From: Prochlorococcus marinus str. MIT 9211
Lineage (GTDB): Bacteria > Cyanobacteriota > Cyanobacteriia > PCC-6307 > Cyanobiaceae
Direction: 5' to 3'
Assembly (NCBI RefSeq): GCF_000018585.1
Contig: NC_009976.1
Coordinates: 677,982 to 741,981 of the forward strand
Length of the DNA: 64,000 bases
Under the pieces are notes generated by a model. That model made no database searches. It was not told the origin of the DNA and worked only from the letters and a program-made list of their open reading frames with translations. The number at the start of each line of letters is the position of its first letter. The stretch's first letter is position 1. Made by a program: the position numbers and the translations under genes. Of the stretch, positions 27,523-34,214 are shown piece by piece.

Positions 27523-28035
27523 ATGTCTCAACTAACAATCAAAGTCAGTGCAAAGGCTGATGCCTTGATCGCCACACTGCAAAAAGAGATCTTTAACCGT
27601 CGTCGCAAAAAGGTTACGCCTCAAGGAGTTGTAGAGACTCTTGTCGAGAGTGGTGCAAAATCTCAGTCTGATAAACGTTATGCAGCTTCTTGGAAAAACC
27701 TAATCAAGGACATTGAGAAGGCAGCTAGGCAGACTGAGGTTCATGGTAATAAACCTGCCAACGTCAGCTCTGAAGAATGGGCAATGCTTCTTGCTCATCG
27801 TACTCGCAAGGCATCTTCAGCAAGAAAATCCCCTGCAAAGAAACCAGCAGCAAAGAAAGCTACAGCAAAGAAAGCTACAGCAAAGAAAGCTACAGCAAAG
27901 AAAGCTACAGCAAAGAAACCAGCAGCAACAAAGAAGGTAGAAGCAAAGAAACCAGCAGCAGCTTCCCAAGCAACAGCAAAGCCAAGAAAAGCTAGACGTG
28001 CAAGAAGGGCTCCTGCTGCTCCAGCAGCTAAATAG
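27523..28035 (+). CDS. Lys/Ala-rich histone-like DNA-binding protein
   Basis: The protein has 170 residues in two parts. Residues 1-90 form a compact, probably globular region (LTIKVSAKADALIATLQKE, then RKKVTPQGVVETLVESGA), suggestive of a small DNA-binding or dimerisation unit. Residues 100-170 are a disordered tail rich in Lys, Ala, Pro and Arg, with repeated KKATA units and a final RRARRAP cluster, like histone H1 tails and bacterial H1-like proteins. A role in nucleoid compaction is inferred from composition. The tail is encoded by direct 15-base repeats, so copy number may vary between strains. A perfect 44-base palindrome follows the stop. Confidence 0.7.
   Translation: MSQLTIKVSAKADALIATLQKEIFNRRRKKVTPQGVVETLVESGAKSQSDKRYAASWKNLIKDIEKAARQTEVHGNKPANVSSEEWAMLLAHRTRKASSARKSPAKKPAAKKATAKKATAKKATAKKATAKKPAATKKVEAKKPAAASQATAKPRKARRARRAPAAPAAK
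27850..27909 (+). repeat. Four direct 15-bp repeats inside the histone-like gene
   Basis: The unit GCAAAGAAAGCTACA occurs four times in perfect tandem (27850-27864, 27865-27879, 27880-27894, 27895-27909), flanked by degenerate copies. Each unit encodes the pentapeptide AKKAT, so unit gain or loss keeps the reading frame. The perfect identity suggests recent slippage or recombination. Confidence 0.9.
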
Positions 28036-28042
28036 CGATCTT

Positions 28043-28086
28043 TTGTCAGGACGTTAAGCCTCTTAAGAGGCTTAACGTCCTGACAA
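28043..28086. repeat. Perfect 44-bp palindrome after the histone-like gene
   Basis: Arms of 22 bases (28043-28064 and 28065-28086) are exactly complementary with no spacer, centred on CTCTTAAGAG. As RNA it would form a long stem closing the 3' end of the histone-like mRNA. No T run follows on the plus strand, so it is not a standard intrinsic terminator, though it may still act in termination or 3'-end protection. Confidence 0.9.
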
Positions 28087-28178
28087 TCAACTTAATTTCT
28101 ATTAATACGACCAGGAGATCTTTCCTTTTAACCTCTTATAAAAAAAACTGCGCACTTTTTATATTGCAAGAAAATTTC

Positions 28179-28394
28179 CTATCGGGTTCTTTTTTGGGAT
28201 TCAAACCATCTGTAGGCTAGGTATCCGGTAAGAAAGATAAGGAATACAGGAGTTAGTTGCTTTAATGTGAGCCAGATTCCATAAGCAAAAATTGGTAATA
28301 AGCAGAGTCTTTTGAACTTCAATTTTTCTTGACTAGTCATGTATTTCCAACGAGGAAATGTCCAGCGATAAAATATTTGCTTCACTATCGCCAC
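28179..28394 (-). CDS. Small membrane protein, hypothetical
   Basis: A 71-residue predicted protein with a basic N-terminus (FYRWTFPRWKYMTSQEKLK) and two hydrophobic segments (about residues 31-41 and 47-60), ending in a charged tail (FESQKRTR). It overlaps the upstream small membrane gene (28385-28594) by ten bases on the same strand, which supports both being real and co-translated. No family recognised. An opposite-strand open frame across the same DNA looks less protein-like and was rejected. Confidence 0.6.
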   Translation of the reverse strand: MAIVKQIFYRWTFPRWKYMTSQEKLKFKRLCLLPIFAYGIWLTLKQLTPVFLIFLTGYLAYRWFESQKRTR

Positions 28395-28594
28395 CTAATA
28401 CGATCAGGCCTTTTTTGCTCAATCTTTTTTAGGAAGAGAATTATTCCGGCAATACTCAAAGGTCCAAGAATTGCTACTACGGCAATGAAGGTTTTGATCG
28501 AAGGAGCTAAACCGATTATCGAATTATTAATTGCTTCAGTGCTAAGGGTAGGGACAATACCAGTAAGTTTTGCCAAGTCAATAGTCAGATTCAT
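28385..28594 (-). CDS. Small membrane protein, hypothetical
   Basis: A 69-residue protein. An amphipathic N-terminal half (LAKLTGIVPTLSTEAINNS) leads into one strong membrane span (residues about 37-56, TFIAVVAILGPLSIAGIILF), followed by a basic tail (KKIEQKRPDRIRWR), so the tail is probably cytosolic. It is the upstream member of a two-gene pair with 28179-28394. Function is unknown. Confidence 0.6.
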   Translation of the reverse strand: MNLTIDLAKLTGIVPTLSTEAINNSIIGLAPSIKTFIAVVAILGPLSIAGIILFLKKIEQKRPDRIRWR

Positions 28595-28807
28595 ATCAGT
28601 AAAGCGAGGAAGTCAATTTTCTTAGGGATCTCTTGTAATTATTTTAAAGACTAAAGCACACACCCAGAAGAGAAAAATCTAGTATTAACAAAGCACCTTC
28701 TATAAATTCCAGGATTGTTTTCCTTGAGAAGAGGTTTTTAATTCATATATGCTTTCATTTGTATCAACTGAGAGAAATAATTAACTTTTTTTAAGAAACA
28801 ATCACCC

Positions 28808-28813
28808 TATAAT
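28808..28813 (+). promoter_or_regulatory. Consensus -10 box (TATAAT)
   Basis: A perfect TATAAT lies six bases before the ATG of the 55-residue frame at 28819. Such spacing implies a nearly leaderless mRNA, or that translation begins at the second ATG (28825). No convincing -35 is seen, as is common in picocyanobacteria. Confidence 0.45.
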
Positions 28814-28818
28814 GGGAT

Positions 28819-28986
28819 ATGAGTATGGAAAAATTAAATACAAACAGTCAAAGAGGTTTTAGAAACGTGTCAGCAGCACTCAAAGCAAAATCAAAAGGCT
28901 TGAAAAAAAAGCAAAAGCCTTCTAAAACTGATGCAGAGAGATTGGCAGAAAAATTGTACAAAGAAATTAAGCTTGCTTGGCATTAA
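28819..28986 (+). CDS. Small basic hypothetical protein
   Basis: A 55-residue frame that starts MSMEKLNTNSQRGFRN, has a Lys-rich middle (ALKAKSKGLKKKQKPSK), then an amphipathic helix (ERLAEKLYKEIKLAWH). A perfect TATAAT box precedes it. The high lysine content suggests nucleic-acid or membrane-surface binding, but nothing identifies a family. Second in-frame ATG at 28825 is an alternative start. Confidence 0.55.
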   Translation: MSMEKLNTNSQRGFRNVSAALKAKSKGLKKKQKPSKTDAERLAEKLYKEIKLAWH

Positions 28987-29065
28987 GAAAATTCAGCTAA
29001 TACAACCAATTAATAATAAATTTGAGTTTTACCTTTAGTTTTTAGAGTTCAAGTATTGAGAGCTA

Positions 29066-29263
29066 TTAGTAGCCTAACCAATGCAAAATAGATTTTGCAT
29101 CTAAAATTTTTCCACACTCTTCGGCAAACTCTTCGTAGTCAGCACCATGCTCGCTTAGAAGTGCATTGGCATCTCTCTGTGATAAACAACCATTAACAGT
29201 TGTGCATGCCATAACATCGGCTACATATATGGTTTCATAAACCAAAGAAGAAGTAGTTTCCAT
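29066..29263 (-). CDS. Small acidic hypothetical protein
   Basis: A 65-residue protein (METTSSLVYETIYVADVMAC at its start) with two or three cysteines and an acidic middle (HGADYEEFAEECGK). I chose ATG 29263 because a GAAGG sequence sits six bases upstream; in-frame ATGs at 29269 and 29314 would lengthen it. The pattern TVNGCLSQRDANALLSEHG suggests a helical, soluble protein. No family is recognised; it resembles the lineage-specific small proteins of picocyanobacteria in size and composition. Confidence 0.55.
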   Translation of the reverse strand: METTSSLVYETIYVADVMACTTVNGCLSQRDANALLSEHGADYEEFAEECGKILDAKSILHWLGY

Positions 29264-29468
29264 AATCATCCTTCTTGAGCTTTTTGAAGATACAAGAAAA
29301 AACAAAAAATGCAAGTAGCAGTGTTTCTATTCGTATTAATTGGCTCTGTTGAGCAAGCCCCTTCATAGTTGCTTGTGGAGGGCTTTTCCCTTGTATGGCG
29401 GATCTAAGCATTCTTTCTAAATGGACCCTCAAAAGATTAAATCCTAAGAAACCAGTTGCTCCGCACAA
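29235..29468 (-). CDS. Doubtful small hypothetical protein
   Basis: A 77-residue open frame, overlapping the start of the previous gene in another frame. It has a basic first half (RMLRSAIQGKSPPQATMKGL) and a hydrophobic stretch (IETLLLAFFVFSCIF, residues about 47-61). The better start may be the internal ATG giving MLRSAIQGKS. The combination of basic segment and span is compatible with a small membrane protein, but no homology is visible and overlap with the better-supported neighbour makes it doubtful. Confidence 0.25.
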   Translation of the reverse strand: MCGATGFLGFNLLRVHLERMLRSAIQGKSPPQATMKGLAQQSQLIRIETLLLAFFVFSCIFKKLKKDDYGNYFFFGL

Positions 29469-29923
29469 AAAATTAATCGCCTAGTTCTACAGTTAAGTTT
29501 TAGTCATGTCTACAAAGAATTTTCTAGATATACCTCTAAGTCGCAATTGTTATGCCAAAGGATATCATTATCGAATTCTCAAAGTTTATTCTCTATAGGC
29601 TAATAGCCAAACCCTATTCAATGTCTCAACTTAAAGATTCAAATAGTTGCAAGTATCGATGCTCGACCAGTTCAAAGCAACAATGAGCCCTGAAGCACCT
29701 AAGCCAAATAGATATATAGAATCACCTAAATGCTATAGCTAATACAAATTTCACTACTATGCAAGGACTCAGGAATCTTTTCGAAAATATTTGAAAAGGC
29801 TAGGAATTAAGAGCGTTTTCCCTGATTTTGCATCTTTGTTCAATGCCTGTGCATTCAACGAATGAAGCTTAGCTAGAAGGACCTGCCAAAGGCAACGAAG
29901 ATCGCAGCGCTATCGACAATACT

Positions 29924-29978
29924 TTGAACAAGTCTATTTTCAATTGTTGTTGAGGCATTAGTTTATAGACTTGTTCAA
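29924..29978. repeat. Inverted repeat, 13-bp arms
   Basis: TTGAACAAGTCTA at 29924-29936 is exactly complementary to TAGACTTGTTCAA at 29966-29978, with a 29-base loop. There is no T run. It lies directly upstream of the 47-residue frame at 29980. Role unknown. Confidence 0.75.
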
Positions 29979-29979
29979 T

Positions 29980-30123
29980 ATGCCTAGGTGGCTGCTTGCT
30001 CGAGAGTATGCATATATAAAAATAGTTCGAGATGCAGTAAATGCCTTGGAGCATCAAATGGTTTTGATGGATGCTTCATTGCTTCAAAAAGGCTTTACAA
30101 AGGTTGAGGGGTTGTTGGCATAG
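29980..30123 (+). CDS. Doubtful 47-residue peptide
   Basis: An ATG-started frame of 47 residues with a basic start (MPRWLLAREYAYIKIVRDAV) and an amphipathic remainder (LEHQMVLMDASLLQKGFTKV). It follows an inverted repeat by one base. No family is recognised and no ribosome binding site is seen; it may be a remnant of a larger protein. Confidence 0.22.
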   Translation: MPRWLLAREYAYIKIVRDAVNALEHQMVLMDASLLQKGFTKVEGLLA

Positions 30124-30283
30124 TTTTATTTATGCAATTGTCTTTAGTGAACAAACTCTGCCTATCGAAAATGACTTCTGTTGGACTTTATTAGTTTGAT
30201 TTACTTGCAAATTTTTTTTTTAGTCAACTAAAGTTCAACAAATTAGTCTTATAGGCTTCTAATTGATTTACCTATGCAGATTT

Positions 30284-30400
30284 TCAAATATCATCTTCTG
30301 ACTGTGACTTTAAATAGGCCTTTATTCCTAGATTAATACTTAGAAGAATAAGTATGATTACTAGTAAGGGTGCGCTTTGGCTAAAGATCTCTATCAACAT
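30284..30400 (-). CDS. Single-span small membrane peptide
   Basis: A 38-residue frame: MLIEIFSQSAP, then one clean membrane span (LLVIILILLSINLGI) and a polar tail (KAYLKSQSEDDI). Architecture resembles the many short membrane proteins of thylakoids, but no known photosystem subunit matches. It is divergent from the gene at 30454, about 50 bases away. Short length keeps the confidence low. Confidence 0.42.
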   Translation of the reverse strand: MLIEIFSQSAPLLVIILILLSINLGIKAYLKSQSEDDI

Positions 30401-30453
30401 GATTGAATCTTACTCTAGTTCTAATAGCATCTTAGATTATATTAATAACTACA

Positions 30454-30816
30454 ATGAATAATCTTCTGATTCAATCTTTGCTTCTTATTGTCGGTTCGAT
30501 AGGAACTATAGCGGCCTTTTGGTATTTGTTTTCCAGTAACACGAAAACCAAAAAGAGTTTTATCTCTAAGGATGGTACAAGTTTTCGTGATCAGGAATCA
30601 TGCGATAATTATGAGGTTATTTGCGAGAGATTCACAGGCTTTTTTGACGAAGAAGCTTTAAGAACCAATAAAAAGAAAAATGATTTGACTGGCTTAAGAA
30701 TTGCTTTCATAAAATTGCTTAAGAGTGACGGTTTTCAAGACGTTAAAACTATGATCAAGTACAAAGATGATTTTAGGAAATTAGCAGATTTATTTGAATT
30801 AGATTCGGTTGCTTGA
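30454..30816 (+). CDS. Hypothetical N-terminally anchored protein
   Basis: A 120-residue protein with one N-terminal membrane span (LLIQSLLLIVGSIGTIAAFWYLF, residues 4-26, quoted here only to mark the span) and a soluble, charged remainder (ISKDGTSFRDQESCDNYEVI, then LRIAFIKLLKSDGFQDVKT near 84). Two cysteines occur near residues 50 and 57. Family not recognised. The soluble part is probably cytosolic by the positive-inside rule, since the Lys-rich stretch follows the span. Confidence 0.65.
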   Translation: MNNLLIQSLLLIVGSIGTIAAFWYLFSSNTKTKKSFISKDGTSFRDQESCDNYEVICERFTGFFDEEALRTNKKKNDLTGLRIAFIKLLKSDGFQDVKTMIKYKDDFRKLADLFELDSVA

Positions 30817-30985
30817 ACTCACCAAAATCATTGCCTAATAACTTGTAATCCATACCACCTATTAATAGGCTGAATTTTTGATTGGCAAGAGAATTACCCA
30901 TAAAGGCCTTTTAGACTTGTAGAGCGACACAAACAATTGACTACAAGAAAAATTTTACTATAGTACAAGTGTACGCATAGTTTTT

Positions 30986-31255
30986 ATGGGAGCTAAGAAA
31001 GCCTTGGATATACCAGACGGTTGGCTGTTGGACCCTAAGGGTAATTGGCTACTCCTATTTCATAAGGACATTGCTCCCAAGGATGCCTCCCCTCAGTTTT
31101 ATATGGACAAGTGGGAAGCAACACAACTCGGGACTCCTTTTAAGTTTAAAAATAGGAGAAAGGTCAATCTAGAACCGGCACTTGAGACTTGGAGAGAGCT
31201 GATTGACAATGGTTGGAGACATATCAACAACCAATATGGCAAGTCTATTCTTTGA
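30986..31255 (+). CDS. DUF1651 family protein
   Basis: An 89-residue protein with the DUF1651 pattern: DGWLLDPKGNWLLLFHKD near residue 11, a central LGTPFKFKNRRKVNLEPA near 50 and the closing WRELIDNGWRHI near 69. The family is, as far as I know, nearly restricted to marine Synechococcus and Prochlorococcus and often occurs in several copies. No function is assigned. The conserved Trp and Gly-Trp residues suggest a small beta-rich fold. A start at GTG or TTG upstream is not needed; ATG 30986 fits the family. Confidence 0.78.
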   Translation: MGAKKALDIPDGWLLDPKGNWLLLFHKDIAPKDASPQFYMDKWEATQLGTPFKFKNRRKVNLEPALETWRELIDNGWRHINNQYGKSIL

Positions 31256-31352
31256 AGCGTCAAGTTTCGTTTCTTGGAAACTATCTTTTTCTTGTGGAAT
31301 AGTTCCATTCTCTTATTTTTGTTAGTATTTAAATGTAAGTATTTTTTGGTTA

Positions 31353-31604
31353 ATGAAAAAAGTAAAGTATCCAGAAATTGCCCCATGGGATGGAGGCCCT
31401 AATCAGATACATGAAAGCAATGACGAGTGGGTTATGCAAAAGGGAATGTTGGAGGTTATTTTCAGCAGAAATAAGTTAGACAGTAATTACTTCCATATCA
31501 GAAGAGGTGAAAAGGAAGAGCAAGTATTCACTTTTCAAGCTCGTTATCTATATCAGGAATTGGTCGATAAGGGATTTATTCTTCAAGGTAAAATTAAGAA
31601 CTAA
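31353..31604 (+). CDS. Small hypothetical protein
   Basis: An 83-residue soluble protein (MKKVKYPEIAPWDGGPNQIH at its start) with mixed charged residues (FHIRRGEKEEQVFTFQ near residue 47) and a C-terminal LYQELVDKGFILQGKI. The overall look resembles the DUF1651 neighbour in ending with an amphipathic helix and GF/GW turn, but similarity is too weak to claim the same family. It lies about 100 bases downstream of that gene on the same strand. Confidence 0.6.
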   Translation: MKKVKYPEIAPWDGGPNQIHESNDEWVMQKGMLEVIFSRNKLDSNYFHIRRGEKEEQVFTFQARYLYQELVDKGFILQGKIKN

Positions 31605-31614
31605 TTTCTCTTTG

Positions 31615-31962
31615 CTAGCAGAAGTCTCTCAGTTCTTTCCATTTTGCCAGGCCAGACTCTATATTAGATAAATCGTTGGTTGAACCACTAATCTCGAATG
31701 CTTTGATTAGTGATTCAGTCCCTTTGATCCCGTAAATAGCAGCCTTGCGCTGGTTAACGCATCCTTCTAGCTCGTCACCTTGCTTAAACTCATTTTCCGC
31801 TTCTTTAAGGTATTTGCTTGCTAACTCACTATTCTCAGTCCATATTTCCATGTATTCTCTAAACTTCTGCGAGGGAGTTGCAAGAGCAGGTTTAGCTAAT
31901 TGAATAAACAATAAAATGATTATGGATATTACTAGTATAGTTTTACTCATTGGTAATTTCAT
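31615..31962 (-). CDS. Exported hypothetical protein
   Basis: A 115-residue protein with a clear signal peptide (TILVISIIILLFIQLAKPAL, residues 8-27, cleavage probably after ALA). The mature part is helical and acidic (YMEIWTENSELASKYLKEAE near 38) with two cysteines near residues 68 and 115, which could form a disulfide in the periplasm or lumen. The final residue is cysteine. No family is recognised. It converges on the gene at 31353. Confidence 0.65.
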   Translation of the reverse strand: MKLPMSKTILVISIIILLFIQLAKPALATPSQKFREYMEIWTENSELASKYLKEAENEFKQGDELEGCVNQRKAAIYGIKGTESLIKAFEISGSTNDLSNIESGLAKWKELRDFC

Positions 31963-32042
31963 TTTTCTTTTGGAAAATTCTTTAACTTAGGTGGGGTATT
32001 TGTTTTATATTCTATATTTAATTAGAAAAGAAGTCTGAAACT

Positions 32043-32672
32043 ATCGCTAATCAGGACGAAAGACTCTTTTTCCCTGCTACTCAGCGTAACAGAGTTGCTA
32101 TAGCAAATTCAATCTCTGAGTATATTCCATGCAGTGGGACTGTGCTTGAAATAGCAAGTGGAAGTGGTGAACATGCTGTTTTCTTTCAAACTATCTTCAA
32201 TCATATTACTTGGCAAACTAGTGATCCACATAAAACTAATAGAAATAGCATCCTATCTTGGATAATCTCTGAGGGATTAACTAGTAGGATGAAAGAGCCA
32301 TTAGATATTGATGTCAATATTGTTCCTTGGCAAGTTTCCAACTATTTAAGTTCAAGGATTAGAGCGATAGTATGTATAAACATGATCCATGTCACAGAAT
32401 GGTCTTCTACTTTATCTCTTTTCAATGAAGCCCTTAATCATCTTAAGAAGGGTGATCCACTTATCATTTATGGCCCATTTAAAAGAAATGGGAGATATAC
32501 AAGTATTAGCAACGAGAATTTTGATAAATCATTGAAGATTATAGATTCAAATTGGGGACTGCGAGATCTTGATCTAATTAATAAGTTAGCAATAGATCTT
32601 GGCTATAATAATTTAAACATTATTGATATGCCTGCAAATAATTTCTTGGCTGTTTATAGGAAAAACCTATAA
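32043..32672 (+). CDS. DUF938 SAM-dependent methyltransferase-like protein, no ordinary start codon
   Basis: The protein belongs to DUF938: QDERLFFPATQRNR near its start, then LEIASGSGEHAVFF (motif I), WQTSDPHKTNR, and ICINMIHVTEWSS. The homology starts well upstream of the first usable start codon in frame (GTG 32142). Between an in-frame TAA at 32019 and that GTG there is no ATG, GTG or TTG. A non-standard start such as ATC 32043 (purine-rich AAAAGAAG just upstream), or a frameshift in this DNA, is required to include the N-terminus. From GTG alone (176 residues) the conserved QDERL region would be lost. Coordinates here assume ATC. Confidence 0.7.
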   Translation: MANQDERLFFPATQRNRVAIANSISEYIPCSGTVLEIASGSGEHAVFFQTIFNHITWQTSDPHKTNRNSILSWIISEGLTSRMKEPLDIDVNIVPWQVSNYLSSRIRAIVCINMIHVTEWSSTLSLFNEALNHLKKGDPLIIYGPFKRNGRYTSISNENFDKSLKIIDSNWGLRDLDLINKLAIDLGYNNLNIIDMPANNFLAVYRKNL

Positions 32673-32723
32673 TTGATTTTCATAATTTAACTTAATTAAT
32701 TTGTTAACTCTAAACCAATATTT

Positions 32724-33362
32724 TTAAAATAAGCTCATTTGATAGCTTTTCTTTGTGGATAACATTGGTTTTACAATCCAGCCTTCTGGGCTCCATTTAT
32801 CTAAAAGAATTCTTTCCAAGGTTCTTAATTCAAGAGCATCTTTTTGTTTAATCCAGTAATTCTCAAACCCCATAGAGATTATGAGTGGCATTCGAGAATG
32901 AATAGGCTTAACAAGATTATTTGATTGTGTTGTGATCACAGAACAAGTGTCTATTTCTGATCCGTCCGCACTAATCCATCTATTCCAAAGGCCAGCCAGC
33001 CAAAATACAGCAGAATCTTTTCTCTTTATTAGATGGCTTTTTTCATAAAAGGCAGATGCAGGGATTAGACAGCGATGATGCCTCCAAGCATTTCTAAAAG
33101 TGGGTTTATCTAAAATTGTTTCGGCTCTTGCATTAAATGGTTTAGGACATTTCTCTAAATTCTTGGCCCAACTAGGGATTAGACCCCATAGCATCAAGGA
33201 AGCAGAAGTCTTCTCACCTTCGGCTTTTAAGGAAAGGATTGGTTCAGATGGTCTGATTAGCTCACGAGGTTGATAATTCTTTTTATGCTTTGAGCTTAAG
33301 CTGTTCTTTATTGGTCGAGGCAGATTTTCCAGGTCAACTGAGAGTGAGTAAGTTCCACACAT
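32724..33362 (-). CDS. SOS response-associated peptidase (SRAP; YedK/HMCES family)
   Basis: SRAP proteins form a covalent link with abasic sites in single-stranded DNA through the N-terminal cysteine. Here translation must start at ATG 33362 so that Cys follows the initiator Met (MCGTYSLS); a longer frame to 33422 would bury that cysteine and run through a hairpin. Other landmarks: WGLIPSWAKN near residue 62, FNARAETILDKPTF near 76, CLIPASAFYEK near 96, and THSRMPLI-like HSRMPLIIS near 158. A length of 212 residues fits. Just 19 bases upstream of the start ends a strong terminator-like hairpin, so expression may be controlled by attenuation. Confidence 0.88.
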   Translation of the reverse strand: MCGTYSLSVDLENLPRPIKNSLSSKHKKNYQPRELIRPSEPILSLKAEGEKTSASLMLWGLIPSWAKNLEKCPKPFNARAETILDKPTFRNAWRHHRCLIPASAFYEKSHLIKRKDSAVFWLAGLWNRWISADGSEIDTCSVITTQSNNLVKPIHSRMPLIISMGFENYWIKQKDALELRTLERILLDKWSPEGWIVKPMLSTKKSYQMSLF

Positions 33363-33381
33363 TCTTAAGACGAGAACAAAT

Positions 33382-33412
33382 AAAAAAAAACCCTCGGCAA
33401 CTACTCCGAAGG
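33382..33412 (-). terminator. Intrinsic terminator-like hairpin immediately upstream of the SRAP gene
   Basis: Read on the minus strand, CCTTCGG (33412-33406) pairs with CCGAGGG (33397-33391) around an 8-base loop and is followed by nine T (33390-33382). The SRAP start codon lies only 19 bases further, leaving no room for a promoter between. It is either the end of a small upstream transcript or an attenuator. Confidence 0.75.
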
Positions 33413-33447
33413 AATGTCTCAACTATCTGCATCTAAGCTTATATAGC

Positions 33448-33522
33448 TTAATTAAGCAATGCCTTCTCTAGAGAAATCATTGTCAGTGAATTGTTGGTAA
33501 ACTGAATAATAAAATCAGACAT
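33448..33522 (-). CDS. Possible 24-residue leader peptide
   Basis: A minus-strand frame MSDFIIQFTNNSLTMISLEK... of 24 residues lies upstream of the terminator at 33382-33412. It could be a leader peptide controlling the hairpin, or chance. No ribosome binding site is evident. The rest of 33423-33718 shows no other gene; the phrase TTGATAGTGGTG occurs twice there, about 100 bases apart. Confidence 0.25.
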   Translation of the reverse strand: MSDFIIQFTNNSLTMISLEKALLN

Positions 33523-33718
33523 CTAAGAAAGCTTGATAGTGGTGCCAAGTCTTTGGAAGGAACAAGCAGTAGTGACTAGATGAGCTTTCATCAATAATGA
33601 AGACTTGTCAGCAAGCTTTAGAAGAAGGTATTTGATAGTGGTGTTTCTTTAACTGGTACTTCCACTCACATAATTTATAAAAATCGTTTATCTTGCATGA
33701 AATTTCAAAGAATTAAAG

Positions 33719-33880
33719 TTGATCAACGAGTTTTTAGTGCTTCTATTCTCTGGGATCTTGGCCTTTTTAGGGATCAAGATACTTTTTTCAGGTTTTGATG
33801 ATGATGACAGTGGTAATGGAGGAGATGGAGGTCTTATGCAACCTGTTTTAGACCCAGCATTAGCAGCTTCTCAGGCTTAG
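33719..33880 (+). CDS. Small membrane protein with acidic Gly-rich linker
   Basis: A 53-residue frame from TTG 33719: one N-terminal span (FLVLLFSGILAFLGIKILF), then an acidic and glycine-rich linker (FDDDDSGNGGDGG) and a short C-terminal hydrophobic piece (MQPVLDPALAASQA). Such a biased composition is unlikely by chance. The acidic linker could bind a cation or a basic partner. Family not recognised; the start codon is uncertain. Confidence 0.58.
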   Translation: MINEFLVLLFSGILAFLGIKILFSGFDDDDSGNGGDGGLMQPVLDPALAASQA

Positions 33881-33972
33881 TTAAGTCATATAGGCTTAAT
33901 ATTTTTTGTGGCAAATAACACAGTAGACAAATTAATTAAAAAGAAATTTACTTTTATCTAGAAAAATATTTA

Positions 33973-34152
33973 CTAATTTTTTGGATAAAGCCTTGCTATT
34001 TTCTCGGCTTGTAATGTCTCTTTTCTTTTCTTGGCTTTTGCTTCATTCAGTCTCCGTAATAATATCCCTGGAAGAAACCAAATCACTCCAAAAAAAACAA
34101 ACATGAAAATTGGGTTTCTAATTGTTGTCTCTGCAAGGATATCAAGCATCAT
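33973..34152 (-). CDS. Small membrane protein, hypothetical
   Basis: A 59-residue frame from ATG 34152 (a second ATG follows immediately). It has an N-terminal MMLDILAETTIRNP segment, one span (IFMFVFFGVIWFLPGILL) and a long basic helix (RRLNEAKAKKRKETLQAEKI). It sits about 60 bases downstream of the GT39-like gene on the same strand and may be transcribed with it. No family recognised, but composition and context are convincing for a coding gene. Confidence 0.58.
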   Translation of the reverse strand: MMLDILAETTIRNPIFMFVFFGVIWFLPGILLRRLNEAKAKKRKETLQAEKIARLYPKN

Positions 34153-34214
34153 TAAATTTATTCCTTTAATAATCTAGCTAATAAATCTATAAGTGTCTTG
34201 CTGGAAGAATATTT

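Larger units (their letters stand above)
29470..30283. other. Gene-poor stretch, no convincing gene
   Basis: About 800 bases without a supported gene. Several open frames of 20-47 residues occur on the plus strand; the longest is 29980-30123 (47 residues, MPRWLLAREYAYIKIVRDAV at its start). None has a recognised family. An inverted repeat is present (29924-29936 with 29966-29978). The stretch could be decayed genes or contain small RNAs. Confidence 0.5.

Noticed and set aside
27826-27960. Tandem repeats as a CRISPR array
   Set aside because: The unit is 15 bases with no spacers and encodes a repeated pentapeptide in frame; no cas gene is present.
28329-28625. A 98-residue plus-strand frame
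   Set aside because: It is opposite to two better-formed overlapping small membrane genes and has no domain-like features.
29869-30057. A 62-residue minus-strand frame
   Set aside because: No coherent hydrophobic or domain pattern; it spans an inverted repeat and overlaps another small frame.
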